The translations under genes and the position numbers were made by a program. The notes below the pieces were generated by a model. It worked only from the letters and a program-made list of their open reading frames with translations, was not told where the DNA came from and searched no databases. This document shows, piece after piece, positions 12,961-23,990 of a stretch of DNA of 64,000 nucleotides; the stretch's first letter is position 1; each line of letters opens with the position of its first letter. This DNA is from Molossus alvarezi (Eukaryota > Chordata > Mammalia > Chiroptera > Molossidae): contig CM073898.1 in the NCBI GenBank assembly GCA_037176705.1, forward strand, positions 26,272,488 through 26,336,487, read 5' to 3'.

Positions 12961-15900
12961 GAGTGGAGCCCAGGACGGAAGAGCTGGAGTTGAGGACATG
13001 GTCCAGTGACCCTGATGCTCCTTTTCTCTAACTTTTCCAACTGCCAGCCTCGCCCTCTTTGGTTTCTAGTTGTTCTCCAGAAGCTGCCTCTGCCAGGGGT
13101 GGCAAATAGGATCCAGTCTGAAGGTGAACTTGGTCAGTTACTGGTGACTGGGGAGGTCTCAGTCCAGGCAGGGGGAAAGACGTAGTGATTGTGCGTGAAT
13201 GGGAGATGCAGGTGTCACACACTGGCCACCCCGGCTTAAATCCCAGTGGACGGACGACTGGCCTGCGTTCATTAAGCCCTAGTCATGTCTTTGGGTTGGC
13301 ATTGTGAACATTCACAAAATGCACAGACCACTTGTCTTATGATCTGCTCATCTTAAGTGGTCGGGACCTGGGTGATGTCCCCAAAGTGAGTGTGGGTTGT
13401 GAGGAGGCAGGAACTGTACCCTCGGGCTCTTTAGGAAATGTTCTAAATCTGCACAGGAACTCAGAGGTAAGTTCCCTCACTACCTGCATAGCTGTGGCGT
13501 GCCATCCTCTGGGAATTCTGGGGTGCACGAGGCCTGCTCTAGCAGGGGTTCATGGGGGCTCTGCTAGATCCTGACGAGAAGGGCTGGGACTCGAGCTCCC
13601 TGTAGGTCTCTCACAAGCACAACCAGATGTCTAGCTCAGGACCTTTAGTCCTTGAATCATAAATCACCTTTTATTTCTATCCGCAAGGCTTTGCCTGTCA
13701 GTCAAGTTGACTGTGATGATCACACAAATACTTGCCTTAGAAACTTGGCCATGCCTGAACTAAACTGCACTCAGCTGCGGCTTCAGAAGGCTTCAAAACT
13801 CAGTCCTCACAGGAACCTGACATCGCATCACACCTGCGACAGCTGTTAACCATAAGAACGCAAAAGGAATCCAGAGACCTGCGTTCATTGCTACAGTCTC
13901 TTCATTCCTCCCTGAGCCTCGGTTCTCCATGTTAGTTCTAGACTCTACTGGCTCAAAGCAAACACCACTGTCCTCTGTCTTTTAAAGCACTTGATTCTAA
14001 GAGGATAGTGGTAGAGTCCTGTTCCTGTCCATTCCTAGGTCTCTGTCATTCTTGTAAAGGTTAGATACCAATACGTGGAAAATAAAGCTCCGATTCTCAA
14101 GTTCTCTCCGGTTCTGTCCCTTGGCATCGATGAGAAGCCAACGAGACAGACTCGACGTTTCCTCCGTGACTATTCCACGCTGTGCTCTTTACATGCGCCC
14201 TGCTTTATAGACGGAGAACGAAGGCGCATAGAGGTTAAATAACCTTCCCGAAGGTACCGAGTGGCAGAGCCAATGTTTGGGTTCTGGCCTGTTCACTCCA
14301 ACATCGTTACTCTTTGCACGCACTCCACTCTCTCGGGTAAAAGATATGGATCACTTACCCGAGACCCAGGAAAAATACCAGCAGTGCATTTTAAAACAAT
14401 ATCTGAGCTTAGTTCTCAAAACTTTATCCATCTAGATAGCTTCACATTCCTCTTCGTTTTTCATGGTTCCCCTTGGAAGTTACTGCTCTGCAGTTTTTAA
14501 TCGAGCTGCTGTGTTTGTAAACGCGAGCACACACCGCCCTTTGGACTTGCGTGAAGAATGTCAGCCCTGTTTTTATAAGCACAGAACCTCTCATGTGACT
14601 GACCTTCAGGAGACCCTGTACTCTGCAGTAGCCTAAAGGTATGACAGCAATTTTAATTAACTTCTTGGCACTGCCCCTCGAGAGCATTTTAAGGAATTCC
14701 CATGGCACCAGGGCTGCTCAAAGATTAATATTTAAGTGGGTAGGTCCTCCTTACTTTGTCTTGTGAGAGCATTCCCGATGGCTTTTAAGAAAATTATTAA
14801 ATGAAAGCAATTATTCAAAAAAGGAGGCTAGGTAACTTTGTGGGTAGAGAGAGCGTGAGAACCCAGAGACGCGTGAATTTTAGTCCTTGTTTCGTGACTG
14901 TCTCGATGTGTAGCCATGAAAGTCAGTCATCTCGTCCTGACCTCTGGAGATGACCAGGGGCCGGTGTGTGCTCCAGGGGTGCTGGCAATCACCCTCCATT
15001 TAAGAAGCCCACGAAATACTTTGAGCACCTCTATAAACTTTTATTTTCTTTCTCCACATTGAACGTGAACTAATTAAAAAAAAAAATACAGCATGTGAAT
15101 TACATACATAATGTAAAAAGCCATGTGGTGTTGAGTCAATGCAAGGGCATCGTCCCCGTTTTGTTATTACACATCTAGGAAAGTATTTCACTTTATATTT
15201 TCTCTTTGAACGGTGGGTTGCTATGCGTGACTTAAGAACAAAACAAAACCAAACCTCAAGACAGGGAGGTATCTGAAGGTTCTGACTGCCATCCCTGTTG
15301 ACAGTGGGGGACACTGAGACGAAGCTTAACCGAGGTCTCTCAGCCCGTCTCTGGCCAGGTGTCTAACTCCCCGGCCAAAGAACTAACTAGGGTTTGAGGT
15401 CGCTGTAACCGAGTGTCCGCCTTCCTGCCAACGCATGGACGGAGCACCAGCCCCTGCTCGATATGCCTCTGCGGTGACTACAGTCAGTCACTGTCACGCC
15501 AATGTGTTTGTCACGTGAGATGGACTCGGGCATTGAAACTAAACCAACTGTGAAAGGTAAACCGGGGGAGAGCAAACGTGATTAATGCAGCATTGGTTTA
15601 AAGAACGAGCCAGTTCTTAAAGAATTTTCCAAATAAATAACAGGTTAAAGGGTGTTCACAGGAGCGGGGAATGGTTTTCAAGAGAACTGACGTGGAGGTG
15701 AGGGAAGAGGGGGTGAGCTGGAGAGACAGGGGCTCAGGGCCCAAAGCCTCGTGGCGCCACGTGGGACGGGACTCGTGGACTCTCTCATCACAAACTTGTC
15801 CAAAAAACCCCACGCCAAACAGTTCCTGCAGGAAGCCAGGTGAGTGCCGGCTGCAGTGGGTTAAGATGAAACTTGGTACAATTTCATTAGCTTTTAAAGC

Positions 15901-16199
15901 ACCCGGCCTGTGGATCTGCGATACGCCTACAAAACCAGAAGGGCGTCGCGGGGAAGGTCTGTGACGGCTGAGCAGCTGCTTCTGTGCTGCGGGATCCCAC
16001 GCGTTCCAGTGCCACAGAGGAAGAAATACTCCTTCAGGGAGTCACAGTTGAACGTGTTGTCTTTGTTCCTTTGTGACACTGGACTGCATCAATTTGGTCA
16101 AAAGGAGAGGGAACTCGGTCTCGGGTTCCGGGACTCTGCCTCTGCTCACTTGGTTGGCAGGTGACCATGAGAAGTAACCTGCACGCAGTCATTTGTTTA

Positions 16200-16790
16200 T
16201 CTGACGCATACAAAGTGCCTAGAATATGCCAGAGACTGACTGCAGTGCAGGGGCAGTCAGCAAACCAACAGAGCTATTCCCCTCGAGAGCTATCACCGTA
16301 ATGCAGAGAGACAGACGAGCAAACATTTGTGGTGGCAACAGATGCTATACAGAGAAAGGGGACCACTAGGAGAACAGGTGTGAAGGGGGAGGGGCTGGTC
16401 CAGTTAGAGAGGGAGGCCAGGGATGGCCTCCCTAATACGGGGACATTTGAGCCGACAGCCTGAGCAATGCAGGTATGTGGACAAATGTCCAAGGCGGGGG
16501 GACAGCAAGGACTCAGGCCTGAGATGGGATTGAGCTCTGCATCTTCCGGAGTCAGCAAAGGGGCAGAACGGAAGGGAGAGGGTCAGTGATGAAATTAGAG
16601 GGGGAATCAAGGGACAGATCAAGACTTTGAGTTTTATTCTGAGTAAAATGGAAAGTTATAGGAGGGTTTTGAGCAGGAGACTGATATCCTTACAGAAAAA
16701 CAATGACTAGAATCCTCTGGTCCAGTGAATTACTTTCCCTGGTTCCCACGCTAATAGCCAGAGTCAGGACGGCATGTGGGCTCCCTGACA
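16200..16790 (-). repeat. L2 fragment, antisense
   Basis: 'cctccctaatacggggacat', 'ttgagccgacagcctgagca' and 'gggttttgagcaggagactg' correspond to antisense L2 near its 3' end. It is diverged, and its borders are approximate. Confidence 0.5.
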
Positions 16791-17098
16791 GAACACAGGG
16801 TTAATGAGCTCGGCCTTCCAAGGGCAGGAGTCACAAAAGGGCAGCTAGAGGGATGGCCACGAAACAGTAGAAATAAAGTGGGAGAGACGGGAGCAGGTAG
16901 GGAGGGGGCCCAGAGTAATTGCTCTCATGGTCACACCCTCGAGAAGGCAGTTCTGCTGGAGGAACTTGGAAACTGATGATATTAAAAGACTGTGGCACAC
17001 AGATGGCAACATCATACTTCCTCCTCCTGATTCTCTTGAATGCACCCGTCTCATTCAAAGCTCAGCTCTTCATGTACCGAGTCAAGTTCTCAGTTGTT

Positions 17099-17202
17099 GC
17101 TTTTTATTTTATTTTTTTGTACGTGCCCTTAGTGGGACCCGAACCCGGGACTCTGTGGTCTGCAGGCTGACGCTCCAACCGCTGAGCGAAACTGGCCAGG
17201 GC
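17099..17202 (-). mobile_element. Short VES: tRNA-like part plus A-rich tail only
   Basis: On the - strand the element runs from GCCCTGGCCAGTTTCGCTCA through a B-box-like GGGTTCGGGTCCC to GGGCACGTAC, then directly into an A-rich tail (rc of tttttattttatttttttgt). The whole non-tRNA body and the 3' hairpin are absent. An exact 11-bp duplication, tctcagttgtt, at 17088-17098 and 17203-17213 brackets it. So the short form is a complete insertion, not a later deletion. Confidence 0.9.
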
Positions 17203-17439
17203 TCTCAGTTGTTTCTTGAAACTCCCAACCGGTCCCTTACTTTTTACTCCCAAATATTTTCCTGGGCTCTGTTTGTCTTTCTCTGTCAAGCTTTTATGGA
17301 GAGGGGTTTCCATTTCCAGAGGTCGGAAATGACCCTTTCTCTCGTAGCCTCGGACGTGTGGCTGGCACCCTCCATCCCTGCTTCCTCTTTCTAGAGAGCT
17401 GGCTCAGCAGCGTCCCCCGCAGGCCGGCTTAGCAGGGGC

Positions 17440-17516
17440 ATCCCCGGAGCCTGACGCATAGCAGCACCCAGCAGATGCTTCATCGCTGAATGAATGGAGG
17501 AGTCAATGAATGAGTG
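17440..17516 (+). repeat. L2 3' terminus-like
   Basis: 'gcctgacgcatagcagcacc' followed by 'cagcagatgcttcatcgctg' and repeated 'aatgaatg' matches the ending of L2 (cctggcacatagtaggtgctcaataaatg with tgaatgaa repeats). It is short and diverged. Confidence 0.45.
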
Positions 17517-18499
17517 AAATCAATGTCAGAATTGAAAAGGCTACAAACGCTAGAGGAAAATAATGTTTGTATAATATGCATAAAAATACTCACCTGAGGT
17601 TTCTCGGTTACCAGGATCTCTTTCTGAACACCTTGCATCTCACCTAATTTTAGCCCGAAGGCTTTCTTGCAAAGCTCCCTGAACAATTATATTTATCTAG
17701 TATCTAAATGAGGGGTTAAAATCAATGGATTTAGAATCCCTGATTAGACTTAGCGCTCTAGGTGGTGAGGAAAGTAGACAGGTGTCTCCCGACAGCTGTC
17801 TCTCGCGTGACTTTCTTCGTGTCCCTTTGGGTCACCGTCCTCAGGCCTGCAGTCACTGGTTTACTTCTAACAGGAACCGGTTTAATTTGGTTTGAGAAAT
17901 ATTAATTGTTCTCGTGTGCCACAGGAAAAAAAAATAGTAGAAAATACTCCAACTGTAAGGTATCCTTACATTTTGGAAAATGGTCCAAAAGCCTTTTTGT
18001 CTTATGCACTTGATATGAAAGCCATTCCAGCAGAAACTGAAACCGTGGCTTAACTCAGATCCCTACGATCATTAGAACCACTGGCCCGTGATCTCCACCT
18101 CTGCCGTTCGAGTCAATGGAGAAACGCGTTCTTTCCCACCTGCCGTCTGCTGCCTCTTGGTCACGTGCTCAAAGGTGTCCAGCCCTGGACGTGTTTTTCC
18201 CCTCCTGAAGATGTAAATGAGGCTTAGACACAGAATGAAAAGAAAACGGTATTGTTTAAAGGCTTTGCGAGGCCAAAGCATTAAAAGTACTTTGGAGGGG
18301 GCAGCAAAGAATGTAAAATTGAAACCTGGGAAATAAGGCGAAGGGAAATGCAACGCGGGGGGCAGTCGTCGATAATGAGAGGCCCGCACCCCAGGAGTGT
18401 GCTGCATGGCCCAGGGCTGTGGGACAGGGTGCCCCGCTACCGTCGGAATCCCTCCAGGTCATTTAGGAAAAAGGGGTTTATTAAAAAATATGTTATGCT

Positions 18500-20450
18500 C
18501 AAGGGGGTCCGACAATTAGTGTGAACACCATCCGAGCCCTATGACAGGACTGCGGCCCAGTGACCCACTGCAGCCTCCACTGGGCACCCACACCACGGCT
18601 CGCACCACGGATGTTGGGCCCTGAATGCTGCCCTCTGTCCCTGCTGACCCCTGAGGCCAGATGCTTCAACTGTCACCCTTCCAGAAAGTGGGTTCCATCA
18701 TGGCACCTGCTTAGAGTTGATCTGGTAACAGGTGATAGGGTGACAGGGACCCCTCGCACTTTCACTCCTTGACCCTTTATTCTGTCTCTGGGAGGAAGAG
18801 CGCCATCTATCGGTCACTGGTTCGTAGCACACCTGGCATCCTGTCGGGAGGCGTCTCGCCCCCTCAAGGAATTCTCTCTGCTGGCACAGTGTGGAGTGTT
18901 TCATGGGCTGCTCCACCATGCCACAGGCCTCTGTTCCCGGTGAGAGGGTACATGGTAAGACTAGAAACTCCACGAGCATAGGCCTATCTGTTGTCTCACT
19001 CATGTCACTGTGGGTGACTCTGGTGAGAAGCATTGATGTGTGGAAATAAATGATAGTGAACGAGGCAGTTTGGTGAGCCCATGAAAGAGGCTGCTGGCCT
19101 GGAGAGCCCAATCCAGAAAGAGCAGTTCTTCCAGCGAGGACAAGGTACTGCTCTCTCCACAGGGAAGGGTCCATTCCTGTGCTGAAAATTAACCAGCCTT
19201 GGTGAGAAGTCCTTATTGGGCCAATGCATCATCTCTGTCCTGAAACCACGGCCACTTTGTTCACGAGGCCACCGAGCAAGGGCGGCTGGGGGAAGAGAGA
19301 GAGAAAGGCACAGGGCAGGCAACCTTCTGCCGACATACTTAGACCTGCTCACGGTGGGGACGCTTCGCTGTTCTGGTGGGACACACGTGTTCTCCCATAC
19401 TGGGGCCTGTCCGAGATGTCCACCCACGTTCCTCTTCCTCACATCCTTTCACGGTGCCCAGGACATGGTGGACACCTGCCTCTCGGTGCACAGGGTGGCC
19501 CTCTCTCCATGCTGCTCCCCGGGGAGATGCCATTGCCCCACTGTCCCTCGGCCCCAGTGAGGTGGGAATGCCCCAGCAGTCAGACTCCAGCGAACCTTGC
19601 AGAGCTACCTGTAAACCAGAGCTGGCTCTTCACCTCCTTGGTGAACGGCACTGGGAGCTCCCTGTGGGACAGAGGTCGTGAGGGAGGGTAGCACCGAGGC
19701 AGGCAGGAGGCACATCACTGGATACGGCACAGACTACTCCAGCATCTCACTAGGACCCTCAGGACGTGGAGCTCAGTGCTGACATTCAGCTTCCACCGGA
19801 GGAGGGCGTGCTGCAGGGCTCTGGCCTTGTGGCTTAGTGGGTCCATTCACTTCCAGTTCAAGACGGACAGTTTAGGTCACACGGTCCCTTAGTGTCTTGT
19901 GGCCAAGCCCTTGGTAGCAAGCCCCAGGAGCAGGTCAGGAGTTATTTTCAAAAGGAGAAGTGCTTGCATAAGGGAGCTAAGAGGCTGCAGCTGGACTTCC
20001 TCTATGAGGACGTGTCTCCGGCTCCACACAGCACCGCGGCCAGGCAGGGCTCTCTGAGCACCGTTCGCTCTCCCGGGTCACGAGGGCAGAAATGCAGAGC
20101 TGCTCGCAGTGGAACTGGCCCAGCTGGAGCGCCCTCTCTTCAAAGGAACTTGCGTCGGAGCAGCAAAGGTGACAGAGGTCGCCTTCAGGTGCGGAGTTCC
20201 ATCAAGCGTCTGTGCCTTTCTTCTGGTGGCACGAAGAGCTGCAGGTCCTACACAGTTATGGTGTTGCTTTGTGTGGCTACTTTGGTTGCCAGGGGGGCCT
20301 AAGGAGGATGTGACCTGACCCTGCAACCACAGACACCCTTACTCCATGGGTCGGAAGCCGTTGTGGGGATTCTGGAATTGCTGAGGGGGCTGTTCCCGCT
20401 CGGGAACTGGGGAAATTACCACGTCATTTGTCGCTGAGAAAATGAAAGCA
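18500..20450. other. GC-richer unassigned intergenic segment
   Basis: This 2-kb stretch is richer in G+C than its surroundings and carries overlapping frames of 100-158 codons on both strands, the longest at 18698-19174 (-) and 19224-19691 (+). None resembles a protein I know, the frames are interrupted by stops, and no splice-site-bounded exon stands out. A heavily decayed retroviral internal region is possible but unproven. I would not annotate a gene here. Confidence 0.3.
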
Positions 20451-21399
20451 GTCGAGAGAACTTCCACAGTCTACCTCCTCCACATCTGCCCACCTTCCGG
20501 CATCTGCTCCCACGCAGGGTCTGTTCTCCCACAGTGCGTGTTTCTGTAATGGGCATTCACTCAAATGGTACGGCTCAGTTGGGGGATGATGTCACTAGAA
20601 TGTGGAAACTGGATGGGTTTTATAAGAGATTTTTTTCCCCCAGCACATTAATATTTTGTGCCAATAGATAAGAGCAGCTGAATGTGAAGGACACCGGGGG
20701 AATAAGCTACGTGAGCAACCTGCAGGGGAAGGAGGTACTGTCCACGGTGCCTGTTCACCGACCTTCCCCTTCCGGTCAGCGTGGCCACAGGTTCTGTCTT
20801 GGAAGTGCTCACGGTACAACTCAGAAGCTTCACTTCCTTCTATCCATTTCTATCAAGCTGCCTTTGCCCTTTTCTTGGAAAGGTGAAATTCTATATTTGC
20901 TGATGTCTTTATTAGAAATACACCGATGTCTTTAAAAACTATGCTAATTGGTATTTTTGTCTGTGTACAGGTTGCAAAGTTAGAAAGGTTTGGAACAGTC
21001 AGCCCCAACCTTATTTTGTTCAGTAAGTTGTTATTTTTAGTGCATGAATTTGAGAATAAAAAAAATGTTCAGGAGCACATTTATCAGGTTATTGCAGAAA
21101 TGCCTGTATGCCGCCTTGCCACTCGTAACCATGGAGAAATTATTCATGCTCTTATCGAAAGCTAATTCCTCCACGTGTGGACTGTGTTCATCTCCTTTTT
21201 CAAGGACACTGCTCCAGCATTTCCTCTTCTTCCTATTTCATCAGTTTTTCATCTTTCCTGGAACATTCTCATCAACATTAAAAAAAATCAATCTCTTGAT
21301 TCCACATGCCCTACCAACATACTATCTTCCATTCTTTGCTCCTTTTCAAAGCAAAACTAGTTGAAAGAGTTGTTTATACCCCCCTCCAGCTCTTGTCCT

Positions 21400-22750
21400 G
21401 TTTTCTCTTAAGCCCAATCCAGTTTGATCTTGTTCCTTCTCCATTCTACCAAAACTGCCATTGTCAAGCTCACGAATGACCTTCTCATTGCTAAGGTCAA
21501 AGGTCAATTTCCAGTCCTGATGTGACCTGGACGTTAGCAGCGTTGCATGGTTTACCCCTCTCTTCATACCCTTTGTTCCATTCTGTTCTCCTCCTGCCTC
21601 ACCTGACGCTCCCAGGTCTCCCCGGCAGATCCCACCCCTTCTCCCGACCACCTAGTGTTGGAGACACCAAGGGCTCCGCCTGCTCTGCTTCCTTTCTCTC
21701 CCACACAGTCCTTGGGTGATCCCATGCAGTTTCCTGGCGCCCATGTGCTGAAAACCCCAATTTGTATCTCCAGAGCAGACCTTTTCTTAGACTGCGTCCT
21801 CATATATTCAATTGCCTACTCAAATCTCCACTTGCCGTTAACATACATCTCAAAAGAGCAAGTCTAAAACCGCACTTCCGACATTCCCCCCCCAACCTGC
21901 CCCTCTCGTGGCCTTTCCCCTCTCATCTGGTGGAAACTCCATTGTTCCAGGGTTTAGCCAAAATTTGCAGTCATTCCTGCCTCTTCTCCATCTATCACAC
22001 CGCGCACACATCAAACACACCAGCAGATCCTGCTGGTTCTACCTTGAAAATACATCCAGAATCCTGCTGCCTCTTACACCTTTATTGCTACCACCGTGGG
22101 GCAAGCTAACGTTTTCTCTTGTCTGGATTATTGCAGAAAACTCCCAGCTGGTCTCTACTTCCTCTCCTGCCCCTCTACAACCAAGCCGCAGTCATAGTGA
22201 TCCTGCAAAATGTACATTGGATTGCTACCTGTTCAAAACTCTCCAGCAGCTTTGAGTCAAAGTCAAAATAATGGTCTCCAAGGCCTTATATAGCCTCCCC
22301 GCCATCCCCACCCCCACTCTCGCAGTCTCCAGCCCCTGCCACCCGCCCTCTCTGCTGCGGGCACGTCTGCCTCTGCTGCCCCTCAGGCCCCGCAGGCACT
22401 CTCCGGCTCTAGGGCCTTCGCACCGGCTGCTCCATCTGCCTGGAACACTCTTCCCCGTTCTTTAAATATTGGCTGGCATCTCATGTTCTCAGTGAGGCTT
22501 GGCTTATTCAAACACGTGGCACACTCTGCCCCTCATCCTGTACTCCCCAAGTACTTGACGCTGCTTTCCCTCCGTCAGTTACCACCTTCTAACTCATCAG
22601 CTGCAGTGCCTACTATGCCTACTGTTTCTTCTCTGATTCTCCCACTAGAATGTTTAAGTCCTACGAGGGCAGGGTATTTTTCTGGTTCAATGATGTGATC
22701 CAAGGGCCTAGAACAAAGCCTTGGCAGAGGGCAGGTATGCGCTATACACT
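21400..22750 (+). mobile_element. Long L2 (CR1-clade LINE) fragment with decayed RT region
   Basis: The order of segments follows L2 ORF2 and 3' end: 'aagctcacgaatgaccttct', 'aattgcctactcaaatctcc', 'atacatccagaatcctgctg', 'cctggaacactcttccccgt', 'ctacgagggcagggtatttt'. Stops and frameshifts break it throughout, so it encodes nothing functional. Several frames of 60-115 codons on the + strand are leftover pieces of the old reverse transcriptase frame or chance frames. Confidence 0.7.
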
Positions 22751-23512
22751 GGTATGAATACGTGATAGGCTCAGGTCCCACTGAGCTTACTGTGAGGTGC
22801 TCTCAGGTAAAAACTCCATTTACCATCTGGGCCCCAGTAGCCCGACTCTGACCAGCCGACCTGACACTGGGCCTAGGTTACACGCCTCACCAGCACTGGA
22901 AAACAGGCTTCCTGTCTCTGCTCTAGAGAGGTGGGATCCACAAGGTGAGAAATCCCCCGAATTGGAGAAGGTTGTTCAGTGCTACTAAAGCAGCCGAGAA
23001 ACTAAACTACTACATTAGTTTATTGGGGGAAAAAACCATATTTTATCAACTTCCTATTTTTTCTTCCTCTTAGGTAGTGAACACAAGGAATGCATTTAAT
23101 TTAAAAAAGAATGAGGTAATAATTTATTAATGCTCTTAGAAAAAAAGCAAACTCTTACTTTCTACCATGTTGGAGGATATTGGCTTAATTCAGATTGTTC
23201 TTATTCCCATTGATGTTTTACGTGAGACATATAATATGTAAAATGTATAGTACATAAAATTTTCATTCCAATGGAGAAAAATATTACGGGTTCAAAAATT
23301 AAGTTCAATATCAAAAGAATTAACATAAAGGTTTCTAAATTCAAAAAATCTGACAGTTAAAACATTAGCAACCTTGTGATGATTTTGACATGCTGTGAAC
23401 CTCTGAAAGCTTTGGTTGTGACGTTGTGGTTTCTGCTCAGAAACGCTGCAGGCAGAGTGCAACTTGCCCTATTCCCACAGAGCCAACGTTTCAGAGTGCT
23501 TTAGTTTACATA

Positions 23513-23518
23513 TTTATT
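23513..23518 (-). terminator. THUMPD2: Candidate poly(A) signal of THUMPD2
   Basis: AATAAA on the - strand (tttatt on +) lies about 30 bases past the predicted stop codon. Further AATAAA hexamers lie on the - strand at 23123-23128 and 23019-23024, so alternative 3' ends are possible. Confidence 0.45.
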
Positions 23519-23548
23519 AACTGTTCTTTGTCAGAAACATTAAACCTT

Positions 23549-23990
23549 TTAGAGCCCGAAGCAGAAATTCGCCCCTGTCTTGGGGGAATCTGTCTGCTCA
23601 GAACTCTGTGGCACTATCAGATCCTGGAGCCCACTCTCCTCCTGGAGGCTGACGCGAACCTGTGTCTGGCCAACTAGTCCAGAAGAGTGCGCCTTCTTAT
23701 ACTTGCATATGAACGCATCTGTCCTCCCGAGGCTAACTTTGTAGCATTCCGCAGGCACCAAGGAGCCAAAGGGTGGCATTTCGTGTAAGCATTCCTGGGT
23801 ATTGGCTTCCAGTGAAGATGCCTCTGATGTGCCATTTTTTTCTTTGGGAATCACGCACTTTTCCGTTTCAGGCTCATCTGCGTGGCTGCCTTTGGAATCC
23901 CGGGGGACGCTGTGCTCTTCATGGGCCCCCAGGCGCCTGCGGTGGTCCTCGCTGAGCAACAGCACAAGGGTCCCGCCCACGTGAAGCACT
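23549..23990 (-). CDS. THUMPD2: THUMPD2 coding exon 10 (residues 395-541) with extended C terminus
   Basis: Acceptor gtttttcag|A, then VLHVGGTLVLLLSEDHRRRL, a variable loop, and the conserved MPPFGSLVPAECYKVSLGRT ending KYKKAHSSGL at 23675. By memory the human protein ends at the equivalent leucine. Here the frame stays open for 41 more residues, VGQTQVRVSL...NFCFGL, to TAA at 23549. A TAG is present one base out of frame at the expected stop (GGACTAGTTGG). The tail is polar, without a domain I recognise. Confidence 0.9.

Larger units (their letters stand above)
6961..23510. other. Intergenic region between TMEM178A and THUMPD2 (tail to tail)
   Basis: No conserved exon or RNA gene was recognised in these 16.5 kb. 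Most of what can be named is repeat: MER5-like at 7.26-7.45 kb, MIR-like pieces, VES copies at 8.57, 9.59 and 17.10 kb, an LTR at about 9.17-10.24 kb, and L2 pieces near 11.3-11.6, 12.4-12.9, 16.2-16.8, 17.44-17.52 and 21.4-22.75 kb. Stretches where I see nothing definite include 7.6-8.55, 10.25-11.2, 11.6-12.4, 13.0-16.2, 17.5-18.5, 20.5-21.4 and 22.75-23.5 kb. Confidence 0.7.
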
